Origin: Ktedonobacter racemifer DSM 44963
GTDB taxonomy: Bacteria; Chloroflexota; Ktedonobacteria; Ktedonobacterales; Ktedonobacteraceae
DNA length: 64,000 nucleotides
Direction of reading: 5' to 3'
Assembly (NCBI RefSeq): GCF_000178855.1
Contig: NZ_ADVG01000001.1
Location: forward strand, 2,951,481 to 3,015,480
Shown here: positions 9,072 through 17,621 of the stretch, one piece after another
Layout: each line of letters begins with the position of its first letter
Numbering within the stretch: the stretch's first letter is position 1
Notes under the pieces: model-generated
Databases searched by the model: none
The model's input: the letters and a program-made list of their open reading frames with translations, nothing else
What the model was told of the DNA's origin: nothing
Translations under genes and position numbers: made by a program

Positions 9072-9122
9072 ATGCTCCGTACCATGATATGTAGACGCGT
9101 GCTTCAGCAGCGTCGTGCCCCA
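9072..9122 (+). repeat. Family B short dispersed repeat
   Basis: Contains CCGTACCATGATATGTAGAC followed by GCGTGCTTCAGCAGCGTCGT, nearly the full consensus. Confidence 0.65.
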
Positions 9123-9146
9123 CGCAATATCTCTCCAAAACAACAA

Positions 9147-9172
9147 AAAAACCGCCTTTGGAGCGGTTTTAG
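9147..9172 (-). terminator. Intrinsic terminator of the tRNA-Arg
   Basis: On the minus strand, AAAACCGCTCC-AAAGGCGGTT is followed by a run of T, an ordinary rho-independent terminator 11 bp beyond the tRNA. Confidence 0.85.
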
Positions 9173-9182
9173 GAATTTGGGC

Positions 9183-9254
9183 GCGCCCAGCAGGATTCGA
9201 ACCTGCGACACCCGATTTAGAAGATCGATGCTCTATCCACTGAGCTATGGGCGC
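9183..9254 (-). tRNA. tRNA-Arg (anticodon TCT)
   Basis: 72 nt with a complete cloverleaf on the minus strand: acceptor GCGCCCA pairing with TGGGCGC, D arm GCTC-AGTGGATA-GAGC, anticodon stem TCGAT/ATCGG around loop CTTCTAA (anticodon TCT, reads AGA/AGG), and T arm GCAGG-TTCGAAT-CCTGC. CCA is not encoded. Confidence 0.95.
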
Positions 9255-9667
9255 GTATGGTTTGGTGAGATGCCTCTCCCCAAACACGCCACCATAATAG
9301 CAACTTTATGCGCCTTCTGTCAAGCTCTTACCACAAAAAGCACTTGCCCACCTCTCCTATAGAGAAGCAGCCCTCTGGTCGATTGATTCTAGAGGGTGTA
9401 CAGAAAGGTCACCGGCGCGTGCATTAGCAGCGTCGTCCTCCCTCTTTCCTCCCTGTCAACTTACCTGGCACATGTCACACATGCGTCTAGAGGCCAGGCG
9501 GAGCGTCGGCAAGCGGTGTTCGCCTTGACAAGCAGCATAAAAAGACATATAATACCAAAGAAAATCCGAGTAGCCCAGTAAGGATTAGCAGGATGGATGA
9601 TGGGAAGCGTCGCGCTTCCATTACCAATAGAGAATACGGCATCAGCCAGCGAGTGGAGTAATTCTTT
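9255..9667. other. Intergenic region upstream of sufB
   Basis: Holds a degenerate family B repeat (9412-9446, GCGTGCATTAGCAGCGTCGT) and the sufB promoter. No open frame is credible; the one at 9396-9581 lies over repeat and promoter. Confidence 0.5.
9525..9553 (+). promoter_or_regulatory. Consensus sigma-70 promoter of sufB
   Basis: TTGACA (9525-9530), 17-bp spacer, TATAAT (9548-9553): a perfect match to the housekeeping consensus. It would leave a leader of about 110 nt before sufB. Confidence 0.8.
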
Positions 9668-11068
9668 ATGAGTCAGGCATTTGAACTGGAGCAGGGCAAC
9701 TACACTGCCGGGTTCCACGTAGCAGAAAATTATACATACAAGTCCGAGAAGGGAATCGATGCGCGTGTCGTCGCACAGATCTCTGAGATGAAGGGTGAAC
9801 CCAGCTGGATGCGGGATTTCCGTCTCAAGAGCCTGAAACTCTTCGAGAAGCGTCCAATGCCCACCTGGGGTGCTGATCTTTCAGGCATCAACTTCGACGA
9901 TATCTACTACTATATTAAGCCCGTGCCACAGCAGGGCAAAACCTGGGACGATATCCCAGCAGAGATTAAAGACACCTTCGACCGCCTCGGCATTCCCCAG
10001 GCGGAGCAGAAATACCTGGCGGGCGTTACCGCGCAGTACGAGAGCGAAGCCGTCTATCACAAGATGCGCGAGGACCTTGAGAAGCTGGGCGTTATCTTCA
10101 CAGATATGGATACAGCCTTGCGCGAGTATCCTGACCTGATCAAGGAGCACTTTGGCACCATCGTTCCGCCTTCCGATAATAAGTTCGCCTCGCTCAATAG
10201 CGCCGTCTGGAGCGGTGGCAGCTTTGTCTACGTGCCAGAGAATGTACGAGTAGAGATTCCCCTACAGGCGTACTTCCGCATTAACGCGAAGAACATGGGC
10301 CAGTTCGAGCGCACCCTGATTATTGCCGCGCCGGGCTCCTATGTCCACTACGTCGAGGGTTGTACCGCGCCAAGCTACACCAGCGACAGCCTGCACAGCG
10401 CCGTGGTCGAGATCAAGGCCATGGAGGGTGCACGCATCCGCTACACGACCATCCAGAACTGGTCGAAGAACGTCTATAACCTGGTGACCAAGCGTGCCGC
10501 GGCCTATCGCGATGCCACCATGGAGTGGGTCGATGGTAACCTGGGCTCTAAGGTCACGATGAAGTATCCCGCCGTCATGCTGATGGAACCGGGCGCGCGT
10601 GGTGACGTCCTTTCGGTCGCCTTCGCTAACGACGGTATGCATCAGGACGCGGGCGCGAAGATCACGCACCTTGCCCCCCACACCACTTCGCAGATCCTGT
10701 CGAAGTCGGTCTCCAAGGGTACTGGTCGCGCGTCGTATCGCGGTCTCGTACGCATCAATCCAGGCGCGCACCACACCAAGTCCAGCGTACGCTGTGACGC
10801 GCTCCTGCTCGACGAGAACGCTCGTACCGATACCTATCCGACGATTCGCGTCGAGGAGAACCAGACCGAGATCGGCCACGAGGCAACCGTCTCCAAGGTC
10901 GGCGAGGACCAGCTCTTCTACCTGATGAGCCGCGGTCTCGACGAGTCCGAGGCCTACTCCCTCATCGTCAACGGCTTCATCGAGCCCATCACCAAAGAGC
11001 TGCCGATGGAGTACGCGGTCGAGCTTAACCGCTTGATCCAACTTGAGATGTCCGGTAGCGTGGGCTAG
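9668..11068 (+). CDS. sufB: Fe-S cluster assembly scaffold protein SufB
   Basis: 466 residues, the usual SufB length. The N-terminus has the family's [12 protein letters not shown], and later come [29 protein letters not shown], the beta-helix core and the C-terminal [20 protein letters not shown]. SufB works with SufC and SufD in the cytosol to build Fe-S clusters. The Cys of EGCTAP and the C-terminal [14 protein letters not shown] region typical of the SufB-SufD interface are present. No other suf genes are in the window; the gene is monocistronic with its own promoter and terminator. Confidence 0.95.
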   Translation: MSQAFELEQGNYTAGFHVAENYTYKSEKGIDARVVAQISEMKGEPSWMRDFRLKSLKLFEKRPMPTWGADLSGINFDDIYYYIKPVPQQGKTWDDIPAEIKDTFDRLGIPQAEQKYLAGVTAQYESEAVYHKMREDLEKLGVIFTDMDTALREYPDLIKEHFGTIVPPSDNKFASLNSAVWSGGSFVYVPENVRVEIPLQAYFRINAKNMGQFERTLIIAAPGSYVHYVEGCTAPSYTSDSLHSAVVEIKAMEGARIRYTTIQNWSKNVYNLVTKRAAAYRDATMEWVDGNLGSKVTMKYPAVMLMEPGARGDVLSVAFANDGMHQDAGAKITHLAPHTTSQILSKSVSKGTGRASYRGLVRINPGAHHTKSSVRCDALLLDENARTDTYPTIRVEENQTEIGHEATVSKVGEDQLFYLMSRGLDESEAYSLIVNGFIEPITKELPMEYAVELNRLIQLEMSGSVG

Positions 11069-11090
11069 TAGAGATAAGCAAACATGCTCA

Positions 11091-11127
11091 AAGCGGAAGA
11101 GGTATATGACCTCTTCCGCTTTTTTGT
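11091..11127 (+). terminator. sufB intrinsic terminator
   Basis: A 13-bp stem, AAGCGGAAGAGGT/ACCTCTTCCGCTT, is followed by T6, shortly after the sufB stop. Confidence 0.9.
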
Positions 11128-11227
11128 CAGGAACGCAACTCATCCCCCTTACAGGCGTACATGTGGTAGAAAGAAAGCGATAGTTTCTATGCCACTAATA
11201 CAGATAGAGAAGATGTAGGAGACGTCC

Positions 11228-13144
11228 TTGGCCTACTGCCTGAATCCGCGTGGGACACACTCCAATCCCCCTGACGCGGTTTGCTGCCAACACTGTGACT
11301 TCCTCGTGCAAGGGTCGCATATTGGCTCATATGAAATTATGGCCTTCATTGGCGCCGGAAGCTATGGACAGGTATATAAAATACGTGAACCCGCGCCCCT
11401 GAGCCGCACGCTGGCCTTAAAAGTCTTGCGCCTTGACCAGCTCACCGCCAAGGCTCAGGCCAGCTTCTTTCAGGAGGCACGCCGAATCGCGGCCATGCAC
11501 CACCCCAATATTTTGCCTGTATATAACTTCGGCCAGCTCACGGGGAACGAACGCCCCTACCTGGTCACCGAGTATGCTCCCCAGACCATTCTCGATCTCT
11601 TCCGTCGCGAGGATGGGACACGCCGCCTGGCCTTTGCCGAAGAGCTCATTCCCTATATCCACCAGACGGCCTCAGCGCTGCAATATGTGCATAACAATGG
11701 CCTGGTTCACCAGGATGTCAAACCTGGCAACCTGCTCATTGGGCGCAATGGCCAGGTGCTGCTCGCGGACTTCGGCACAACGTTTTATCTAGGGATGCAG
11801 ACGCATGCCTCGCTGGGCGAAATCACAGGAACCGCTGCCTACATGCCGCTTGAGCAATGGCAGGGGACTCCCCGCCGCGACTCAGATCAGTACGCCCTGG
11901 CGATCTGCTGCTATGAACTACTCACTGGGCGCACACCCTTTGTGTACAAACGCCTGGAGGAGATGTGGTACGCGCACGCAGGCGAACAACCAATGCCACC
12001 TCACCAGTTAAATATGCGCATCCCCTCTGAGGTCAGCGCGGTCTTGATGCGCGCCCTCGCCAAGAACTATCGCCAGCGTTATAACAGCATCAGCGATTTC
12101 GCCAGGAGCTATACCCAGGCCGTGCAGATCGCGCTGCAACGCTATGTCTGCCAGCGCTGCGGACAACAAAATCGTAGCGGGGCCGCGCGCTGCTCCTTCT
12201 GTGGCGCCGAGTATGACAATCGGCGCTGTCCCTACTGCGAGGCCCCTGTACGCTTTGGCCAGCGCTGCTGCTCCCAATGTGGACGCCTTACCGTTCCCGC
12301 CGCCATGGTCCCTCGCAGCCCGCTGATAGGCGTCACGCTCCGCCAGGGTCGCTACGCCATCAAACATGTGCTTAAGCAATCTGAAGAGAGCAATACTATG
12401 GTCGCCATCGCGACCGATGAACGCCAGAACGATCAGCGCGTCGTTCTCAAGCGCTGGGAGTGCAGCGATCTCCCCCTGGCACAGCGCGCCAGGGATGTGG
12501 CCCACTATGATCACGTGACCGAGCCCTTGACCCGTCTACGCCATCCTCTGGTACCACGCGTGCTGGATCGCTTCGCGGAGGGACGCCACTATTATCTAGT
12601 GCTTTCCTACATCAATGGCGAAAGCATCGAGGAACGTCTACAGAAGCTGCTGCGCCCCATTCCCGAGGCTGAGGTGCGCACCTATATGCTCGCCGTGCTC
12701 AACATCCTGATCGCCCTGGAGCAGCAACAACCCATTGTGCGCCACTACGACCTCTCGCCCGCCAATATCATTATCGAGCAGCAGCGTAACCGCGTCCACC
12801 TGACGGGCTTTCAGGTTCCGCCCCCTTTGCAGTCAGCGGGCGGCCGCCTGGAGCACGGGAAGCGCACCACGCGCAAGCTAGTGATCTCGCCCTATCTCCC
12901 CATCCAGGATAAACCCTACGATATCCGGACCTGTATCTATGCCCTGGCGGCCAGCATGCACCACGCCATCACGAATGTCGCGCCGCCTCACTACCCAACC
13001 TATCCGCCTGTGCGCATGCTCAACCCCAACGTCTCAGCCGAATTTGAGGCTATCTTGAGCCGCGCCCTGGCTGAAGATCCCCAGGTGCGCTACCAGAGCT
13101 ACGCCAGCCTCAAACAGGACCTTCTGGAGGCACGACGCTACTAA
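11228..13144 (+). CDS. Ser/Thr kinase - zinc ribbon - pseudokinase fusion
   Basis: 638 residues from a TTG start (AGGAG 6 bp upstream). A short N-terminal ribbon (C...CCQHC) leads into an active-type protein kinase domain at about residues 35-300: IGAGSYGQVYKI loop, LALKVL lysine, HQDVKPGNLLI catalytic loop and ADFG. Residues about 308-355 hold four CxxC pairs (CQRC, CSFC, CPYC, CSQC), a double zinc ribbon. A second kinase-like domain follows (about 362-635). It has RHYDLSPANIII but LTGFQ instead of DFG and no clear glycine loop, so it looks like a pseudokinase. There is no transmembrane segment, so it is cytosolic. The second domain is probably regulatory. Confidence 0.85.
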   Translation: MAYCLNPRGTHSNPPDAVCCQHCDFLVQGSHIGSYEIMAFIGAGSYGQVYKIREPAPLSRTLALKVLRLDQLTAKAQASFFQEARRIAAMHHPNILPVYNFGQLTGNERPYLVTEYAPQTILDLFRREDGTRRLAFAEELIPYIHQTASALQYVHNNGLVHQDVKPGNLLIGRNGQVLLADFGTTFYLGMQTHASLGEITGTAAYMPLEQWQGTPRRDSDQYALAICCYELLTGRTPFVYKRLEEMWYAHAGEQPMPPHQLNMRIPSEVSAVLMRALAKNYRQRYNSISDFARSYTQAVQIALQRYVCQRCGQQNRSGAARCSFCGAEYDNRRCPYCEAPVRFGQRCCSQCGRLTVPAAMVPRSPLIGVTLRQGRYAIKHVLKQSEESNTMVAIATDERQNDQRVVLKRWECSDLPLAQRARDVAHYDHVTEPLTRLRHPLVPRVLDRFAEGRHYYLVLSYINGESIEERLQKLLRPIPEAEVRTYMLAVLNILIALEQQQPIVRHYDLSPANIIIEQQRNRVHLTGFQVPPPLQSAGGRLEHGKRTTRKLVISPYLPIQDKPYDIRTCIYALAASMHHAITNVAPPHYPTYPPVRMLNPNVSAEFEAILSRALAEDPQVRYQSYASLKQDLLEARRY

Positions 13145-13146
13145 AG

Positions 13147-13205
13147 TACGCGTCTACATATCATGATACAGAAAACCCCGTACCATGATATGTAGACGCG
13201 TACTT
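13147..13205. repeat. Family B repeat, inverted pair
   Basis: GTACGCGTCTACATATCATG and its inverted copy CATGATATGTAGACGCGTAC are separated by about 16 bp, making a potential hairpin right after the kinase stop, which may terminate it. Confidence 0.7.
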
Positions 13206-13265
13206 GCGCCCTTTAACGATTTATTTGGCATAGGGAAACTTGCCATCGCGCGACATAGCTCTCCA

Positions 13266-13455
13266 GGCCGGTAGGGACCAGCTTTAGCGCGTCCGAAGGC
13301 GATTAATCGCCTGTGGGCGCAGCCCCAAACGTTCCCATCCACTATGTCGGAGGGAGGTCGTTTGTTGCCCATCAAAGGCTTCGACTTGCGCCGCACTGCC
13401 ATAAATGGCATTCGGACACGCTAGCCTCCCGATTCATCGTGGGGGTCCCTACCGA
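13266..13455. repeat. Family A palindromic element, copy 2
   Basis: Begins GGTAGGGACCAGCTTTAGCG and ends in the inverted GGTCCCTACC motif. The inner modules of copy 1 (GCCATTTATGGCAGTGCGGC and GGCGATTAATCGCC) are present but in swapped, inverted order. It fills most of the 350-bp gap before the citrate synthase gene. Confidence 0.7.
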
Positions 13456-13496
13456 ATACAAAACGCTCTTTTTTGTCCGTATTGCTTACTTTGTTA

Positions 13497-14615
13497 TTAT
13501 CCGCGCTGTTCCACGGGAACGTACTCGGTGATCTTCGCGCCAACGTAGTCGGCGCGAGGGCGAATGAGGCGATTGTTGGCGTATTGTTCAAGGATGTGCG
13601 CAGTCCAGCCAGAGATGCGGCTGGAGGCAAAAATGGGCGTATCCAGGTCAATGGGAATACCCATCATGTAGTAGACCGAGGCGGAGTAGAAGTCGACGTT
13701 CGCGTTGAGGCCCTTATGGCCCTTGATATACTCCTCAATCGCGCGCGACATCTCGTACCAGCGTGAATCGCCTGTGCGCTCGCCCAGCTCCTGGGACATG
13801 GCCCGCAGGTGGGTCGCGCGTGGGTCCTCGGTGCGGTAGACGCGATGGCCAAAGCCCATGATGCGCTCTTTACGCGCCAGGGCATCCTCCAGGTACGGCT
13901 CAACGTTTCGCACCTCGCCAATCCTGAGCAACATGCGTATAACTTGCTCATTGGCGCCCCCATGCAGAGGGCCAGAGAGGGCGCTGATGGCCGCGACAAC
14001 CGAGGCATACATGTCAGCCTTGGTGCCAGCGGTCACACGCGCGGCAAACGTCGAGGCGTTTAGTTCATGATCGGCATGCAGGATCAAGGCCACGTCCAGG
14101 GCGCGGGCGGTATAGGCATCTGGTTCTTTGCCTGTCAGCATGTAGAGCATATTCGCCGCGTGCGTGCCAGTCTGGAGAGGCTCAACGGGGTTACGCTTCT
14201 CGCGGATGCTATTCCAGGTCATAATGATCGTGGGCAGCGCGGATGTCAGGCGGATGGCGCGTCGCTCATTGGCGGCGGTGGACTTATCGCTTAAGTCATC
14301 GTCAAAGGCTACAAGGGCGGAGACGGTCGTGCGCAACACATCCATCGGAGTGGTGGAAGATGGCAATAAATGCATCAGGTCGATGATGCGGCTCGGCAGA
14401 GCGCGGTTGGCGCGTAACTGCTGCTCCACTTCCGCCAGTTGCGCTTTGGTGGGCAGAACACCATGCCAGAGCAGGTACGCGGTCTCTTCAAAGCTCGAAT
14501 GACGAGCCAGGTCATGAATATCTATACCGTAGTACGTTAACTTACCAAGTTTACCATCGAGATCACAAATTCGCGATGTTGTAGCCACAACATCTTCAAG
14601 ACCTTCAGTGGTCAT
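13497..14615 (-). CDS. gltA: Citrate synthase
   Basis: 372 residues from ATG 14615 (ribosome-binding site TCGGAGGAA). It condenses acetyl-CoA and oxaloacetate into citrate. The family landmarks are GKLTYYGIDIHDLA, HADHELNASTF (active-site His), SALSGPLHGGANE (second His), RIMGFGHRVYRTEDPR and NVDFYSASVYY (catalytic Asp). The length and short form fit the Gram-positive/archaeal-type enzyme. A 2-methylcitrate synthase role cannot be excluded from sequence. It is monocistronic, with a strong promoter upstream. Confidence 0.92.
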   Translation of the reverse strand: MTTEGLEDVVATTSRICDLDGKLGKLTYYGIDIHDLARHSSFEETAYLLWHGVLPTKAQLAEVEQQLRANRALPSRIIDLMHLLPSSTTPMDVLRTTVSALVAFDDDLSDKSTAANERRAIRLTSALPTIIMTWNSIREKRNPVEPLQTGTHAANMLYMLTGKEPDAYTARALDVALILHADHELNASTFAARVTAGTKADMYASVVAAISALSGPLHGGANEQVIRMLLRIGEVRNVEPYLEDALARKERIMGFGHRVYRTEDPRATHLRAMSQELGERTGDSRWYEMSRAIEEYIKGHKGLNANVDFYSASVYYMMGIPIDLDTPIFASSRISGWTAHILEQYANNRLIRPRADYVGAKITEYVPVEQRG

Positions 14616-14762
14616 CGCAATTCCTCCGAAGAGATGTAAATTTTTGGTGGAATACGCCTGGGCGGTTCCTATCGTCGAACCAGCATCCGCCTCATCAGCG
14701 AAACGGACAAGCACAATCAACGGCCATTTCTTGCACAAACAGAAGCGAGTTGATTCAAAATA

Positions 14763-14792
14763 ATTATAATCGTCAAAAAAGAAGGGTGTCAA
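14763..14792 (-). promoter_or_regulatory. Sigma-70 promoter of the citrate synthase gene
   Basis: On the minus strand, TTGACA (14787-14792), 18-bp spacer, TATAAT (14763-14768). It leaves a 5' leader of about 140 nt. Confidence 0.75.
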
Positions 14793-14909
14793 CGAAGCTA
14801 GCTAACAGAAGAGACCCAGGACGTGCATAAAATGGGATTCTGTGCTACACTAGCGGGCGTAGCAGGCATAAGAGCGACACCGTCGCTCAGAAGAGAGGCA
14901 AGAGAGGGT

Positions 14910-15539
14910 ATGAGCAAGCACACGCCAGAAGATGAGGCATGGCTTATTGCTCGCAGTAAGCGCGGCGACCTTGAGGCATTTAATCAGTTGGTTGAACGTT
15001 ACCAGCAGCTAATGTATGCCTCTGCCCTGCGCGTGCTCGGCAATGCTGATGCCGCGGCCGATGTGACGCAGGATGCCTTTTTCTCCGCCTTTCGCCATAT
15101 CCAGTCATTCAAAGGCGGCTCCTCCTTTCGTGCCTGGCTCCTGCGCATCGGCTCCAACCTGGCCTGTGACTACTGGCGCTATAAGCAACGCCATCCCGCC
15201 GCCTCGCTGGATGAGCTAACCGACGATGACGAACCCCACACCCAGGAGGCACTTGGCGCCCTGGTTGATACCCATCTCAGCGATAATCCCGAGGCGCGAC
15301 TACTTAACCAGGAGCTTCAGGAGCTGATTCAAACGGGCCTGCAACAGTTGCCACTTGATCAGCGAGTCGCGGTCGTCCTCTGCGATATCGAGGGCTTCTC
15401 GTATGAAGAGGTGGCCGCAAGCACTCAGTCAACGCTGGGAACGGTCCGGTCCCGCATCTCGCGTGGACGTACTAAGCTCCGCCAGTATCTCTCACAACAC
15501 CGGGAACTTTTACCCCGTGATTACCGTCTAACCAGTTGA
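14910..15539 (+). CDS. ECF-type RNA polymerase sigma factor
   Basis: 209 residues from ATG 14910 (GAGAGG upstream); a longer reading from 14823 has no support. Region 2 is NQLVERYQQLMYASALRVLG with DVTQDAFFSAFRHI. Region 4 is LPLDQRVAVVLCDIEGFSYE and GTVRSRISRGRTKLR. A zinc-finger anti-sigma gene follows 52 bp downstream, the classic ECF sigma/anti-sigma arrangement, so its activity is probably held at the membrane until a signal arrives. Confidence 0.92.
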   Translation: MSKHTPEDEAWLIARSKRGDLEAFNQLVERYQQLMYASALRVLGNADAAADVTQDAFFSAFRHIQSFKGGSSFRAWLLRIGSNLACDYWRYKQRHPAASLDELTDDDEPHTQEALGALVDTHLSDNPEARLLNQELQELIQTGLQQLPLDQRVAVVLCDIEGFSYEEVAASTQSTLGTVRSRISRGRTKLRQYLSQHRELLPRDYRLTS

Positions 15540-15591
15540 ATGGATCTCTACCAATAGACACAGCTTATGTTTGAGGAGACGGAGTAGACGC

Positions 15592-16320
15592 TTGGCATAC
15601 GACGAACAACACCTGACATCAGAAGAATTCTCAGCGTACCTGGATGGGGAGCTTACCTCCTCCGAACAGGAACGCCTGACGAGGCATTTGAGCTCCTGTG
15701 CGAGATGCGCACAAGAACTCGATGAGCTGCGTCGTACCATCGCGCTCCTCCAGGCCCTCCCACGCCCAGCCCTACCCAGGTCTTTTACCCTTGCACGCAA
15801 TGCTAGCAGCCTCCCTGATACACCACCGCTGTATGCAACTGCCCAGGCCGATGACATATTTCCCGAAATGCAAGATGACGAAAGGGAGAGTGTCTCACCC
15901 ACGCCAACGAGGCCACGCGCTCGCTGGTCGCTCTATACGCGAAGTGGGCTGCGTACCTTGAGCGCTCTCGCCGCAGTCATCGGCCTCTTCCTCCTAGGCT
16001 CCAGCCTGCTTGCGATGCTTCCAACCTCCAGTGTTTCTAATGGAACCAATTCTAGTGGCTACAGCGCACAATCAAATACTAAAACAGAGAAGCCAGGAAG
16101 TACGATGCCTCACGCTACGGAGGCATCGCCCCAGGTTCCTACACCTCAGATGACAACAAAGTCACCCACGACAACTCCTGTTCCCAGTTCAATCTCAAGC
16201 TGGCCTGTAGTGTTCTTCTTCGATCTGAATACGGTCCTGGGACGAGTGGGGCTGGGCCTGCTGTTCCTCCTGGTAGGAGGAATAGGCCTGTTTGCTTTGA
16301 GAGCTCCCCTGCGCCTCTAA
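15592..16320 (+). CDS. Membrane anti-sigma factor with zinc finger
   Basis: 242 residues from a TTG at 15592 (GGAGTAGACGC before it); an upstream in-frame TTG at 15571 is possible. The N-terminal anti-sigma zinc-finger motif H-x3-C-x2-C is seen as RHLSSCARCAQEL. A transmembrane helix (LSALAAVIGLFLLGSSLLAM) separates it from a Ser/Thr/Pro-rich external stretch. A second helix (LGLLFLLVGGIGLFALRA) closes the C-terminus, giving two membrane passes. It should sequester the sigma factor encoded just upstream. Confidence 0.88.
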   Translation: MAYDEQHLTSEEFSAYLDGELTSSEQERLTRHLSSCARCAQELDELRRTIALLQALPRPALPRSFTLARNASSLPDTPPLYATAQADDIFPEMQDDERESVSPTPTRPRARWSLYTRSGLRTLSALAAVIGLFLLGSSLLAMLPTSSVSNGTNSSGYSAQSNTKTEKPGSTMPHATEASPQVPTPQMTTKSPTTTPVPSSISSWPVVFFFDLNTVLGRVGLGLLFLLVGGIGLFALRAPLRL

Positions 16321-16450
16321 GCCAGCTCTGTGCTGCCATGGGCCTTCTCTCTGCCCTATGTAGAGCTTCTATGCATTGCGCGTAAGCGCGGTTTTTTGTA
16401 TAGTCTATGAGAGCAATGATACTTTCAATTAAGCCAATCAGACACAGGTT

Positions 16451-17233
16451 GTGATTATGAACACCATACTTCTATTTGCCTCTCCCATCATCAATGTCCT
16501 GGTGACGGGGATTTTCGCGGGCATGATTACGCGCCAGTACCTACGCCGGAGGCGCGTCTATCAGCTTTACTGGTCGATAGCCCTGCTGATGGCCTTCGCG
16601 GCGACTATCGCCTATGTTGTGATGATACTAGCTCAGCCAACCAGTAGCCTGGGCATCCTCTGCTTCCGCATCTACTATACTCTCGGGGCAGCCCTTATGC
16701 CCTCCTGGCTGGGCCTGGGCAGCATTGCCCTCCTGGGCAAACCAATGTTGACACGCTCCTGCCTGACGTTCCTCTCGTTTTTGAGTGTGATCGCCACGGC
16801 CTTTACCTTTGATGGGTCTATCGATATGCAGAAATTGAGCCAGATCGCAGGCACACCCGGTACAGGCACACTCCATCCCGGTCCCTGGCTGGTCACCACG
16901 ATTCTGCTCAATACGCTGGGAGTCGTCGCCATCGCTGGAGTGGCCCTCTACTCTGGTCTGAAGCTCGTGCGCAAGCAGAGCCAGGTTGGTGGCCTGCAAT
17001 CGCTGAATCTACTCTGGGCCAACGTCCTGATTATGGCCGGAGCCTTGATCGATGCCGCCGCCGGTACCCTGGCACGTGTCCTGGGTCTACAGAGCACCTT
17101 CTGGATCATTATGGCTCTTGGCTGGATCGTCTTCTTCGCGGGCGTCCTGCTGACTGGGCGGCGCTCCAAGAAGAGCCAGGCAACAGCCACCTCTACAAAC
17201 GCATCTCCACAGTCACAGCCTGTGACCCCATGA
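16451..17233 (+). CDS. Seven-helix integral membrane protein, function unknown
   Basis: 260 residues from GTG 16451 (or ATG 16457, MNTILLF). About seven hydrophobic helices are visible; the loops are short and the C-terminus is hydrophilic (RRSKKSQAT...QPVTP). I recognise no catalytic or binding motif. It lies 130 bp after the anti-sigma gene and may be co-transcribed, though that gap could hold a promoter. Confidence 0.7.
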   Translation: MIMNTILLFASPIINVLVTGIFAGMITRQYLRRRRVYQLYWSIALLMAFAATIAYVVMILAQPTSSLGILCFRIYYTLGAALMPSWLGLGSIALLGKPMLTRSCLTFLSFLSVIATAFTFDGSIDMQKLSQIAGTPGTGTLHPGPWLVTTILLNTLGVVAIAGVALYSGLKLVRKQSQVGGLQSLNLLWANVLIMAGALIDAAAGTLARVLGLQSTFWIIMALGWIVFFAGVLLTGRRSKKSQATATSTNASPQSQPVTP

Positions 17234-17289
17234 GGCCAACGCTGCTAAATACCCATAAAGGGCACCGCCTGAAGGTGGCACGGCAGGTC

Positions 17290-17313
17290 ACGCGTCTACA
17301 TATAATGGTACGA
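17290..17313 (-). repeat. Family B repeat, short copy
   Basis: CACGCGTCTACATATAATGG, the reverse complement of the family core with small changes. Confidence 0.5.
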
Positions 17314-17341
17314 GGGAAAACACGCATCATACGACAGGGCT

Positions 17342-17456
17342 CCCCAGGCCGGTAGAACCTTGGTAGGGACCCACTTCAGCGCGTCCGAAGGCGATTGATT
17401 GCCTGTGGGCGCAGCCCGAAGCGCTGAAGTGGGTCCCTACCAAGGTTCTACTGGTC
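17342..17456. repeat. Family A palindromic element, copy 3 (compact)
   Basis: The arms AACCTTGGTAGGGACCCACT and its complement flank a short centre containing CGCGTCCGAAGGCGATTGAT. It is a shorter version of the 774-1078 element. Confidence 0.75.
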
Positions 17457-17503
17457 TGAGAAGCCTTTTCGCGTGATGAAACCTTGAGCTAACGCCAAAA
17501 ATA

Positions 17504-17540
17504 AGGGAGGACGGGTAAGTAACCTTACCCGCCCTCCCCC
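17504..17540. terminator. Hairpin downstream of the htrA-like gene
   Basis: GGGAGGACGGGTAAG pairs with CTTACCCGCCCTCCC across a short loop. It sits about 80 bp past the protease stop on the minus strand. Confidence 0.6.
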
Positions 17541-17621
17541 AATCCCAAGCACAAGGAAAAGCGCTATATAGTGACACCATCAACCTGTAAGGGCCGATGA
17601 GGTGTTGTCAAAGTTGTTTGC

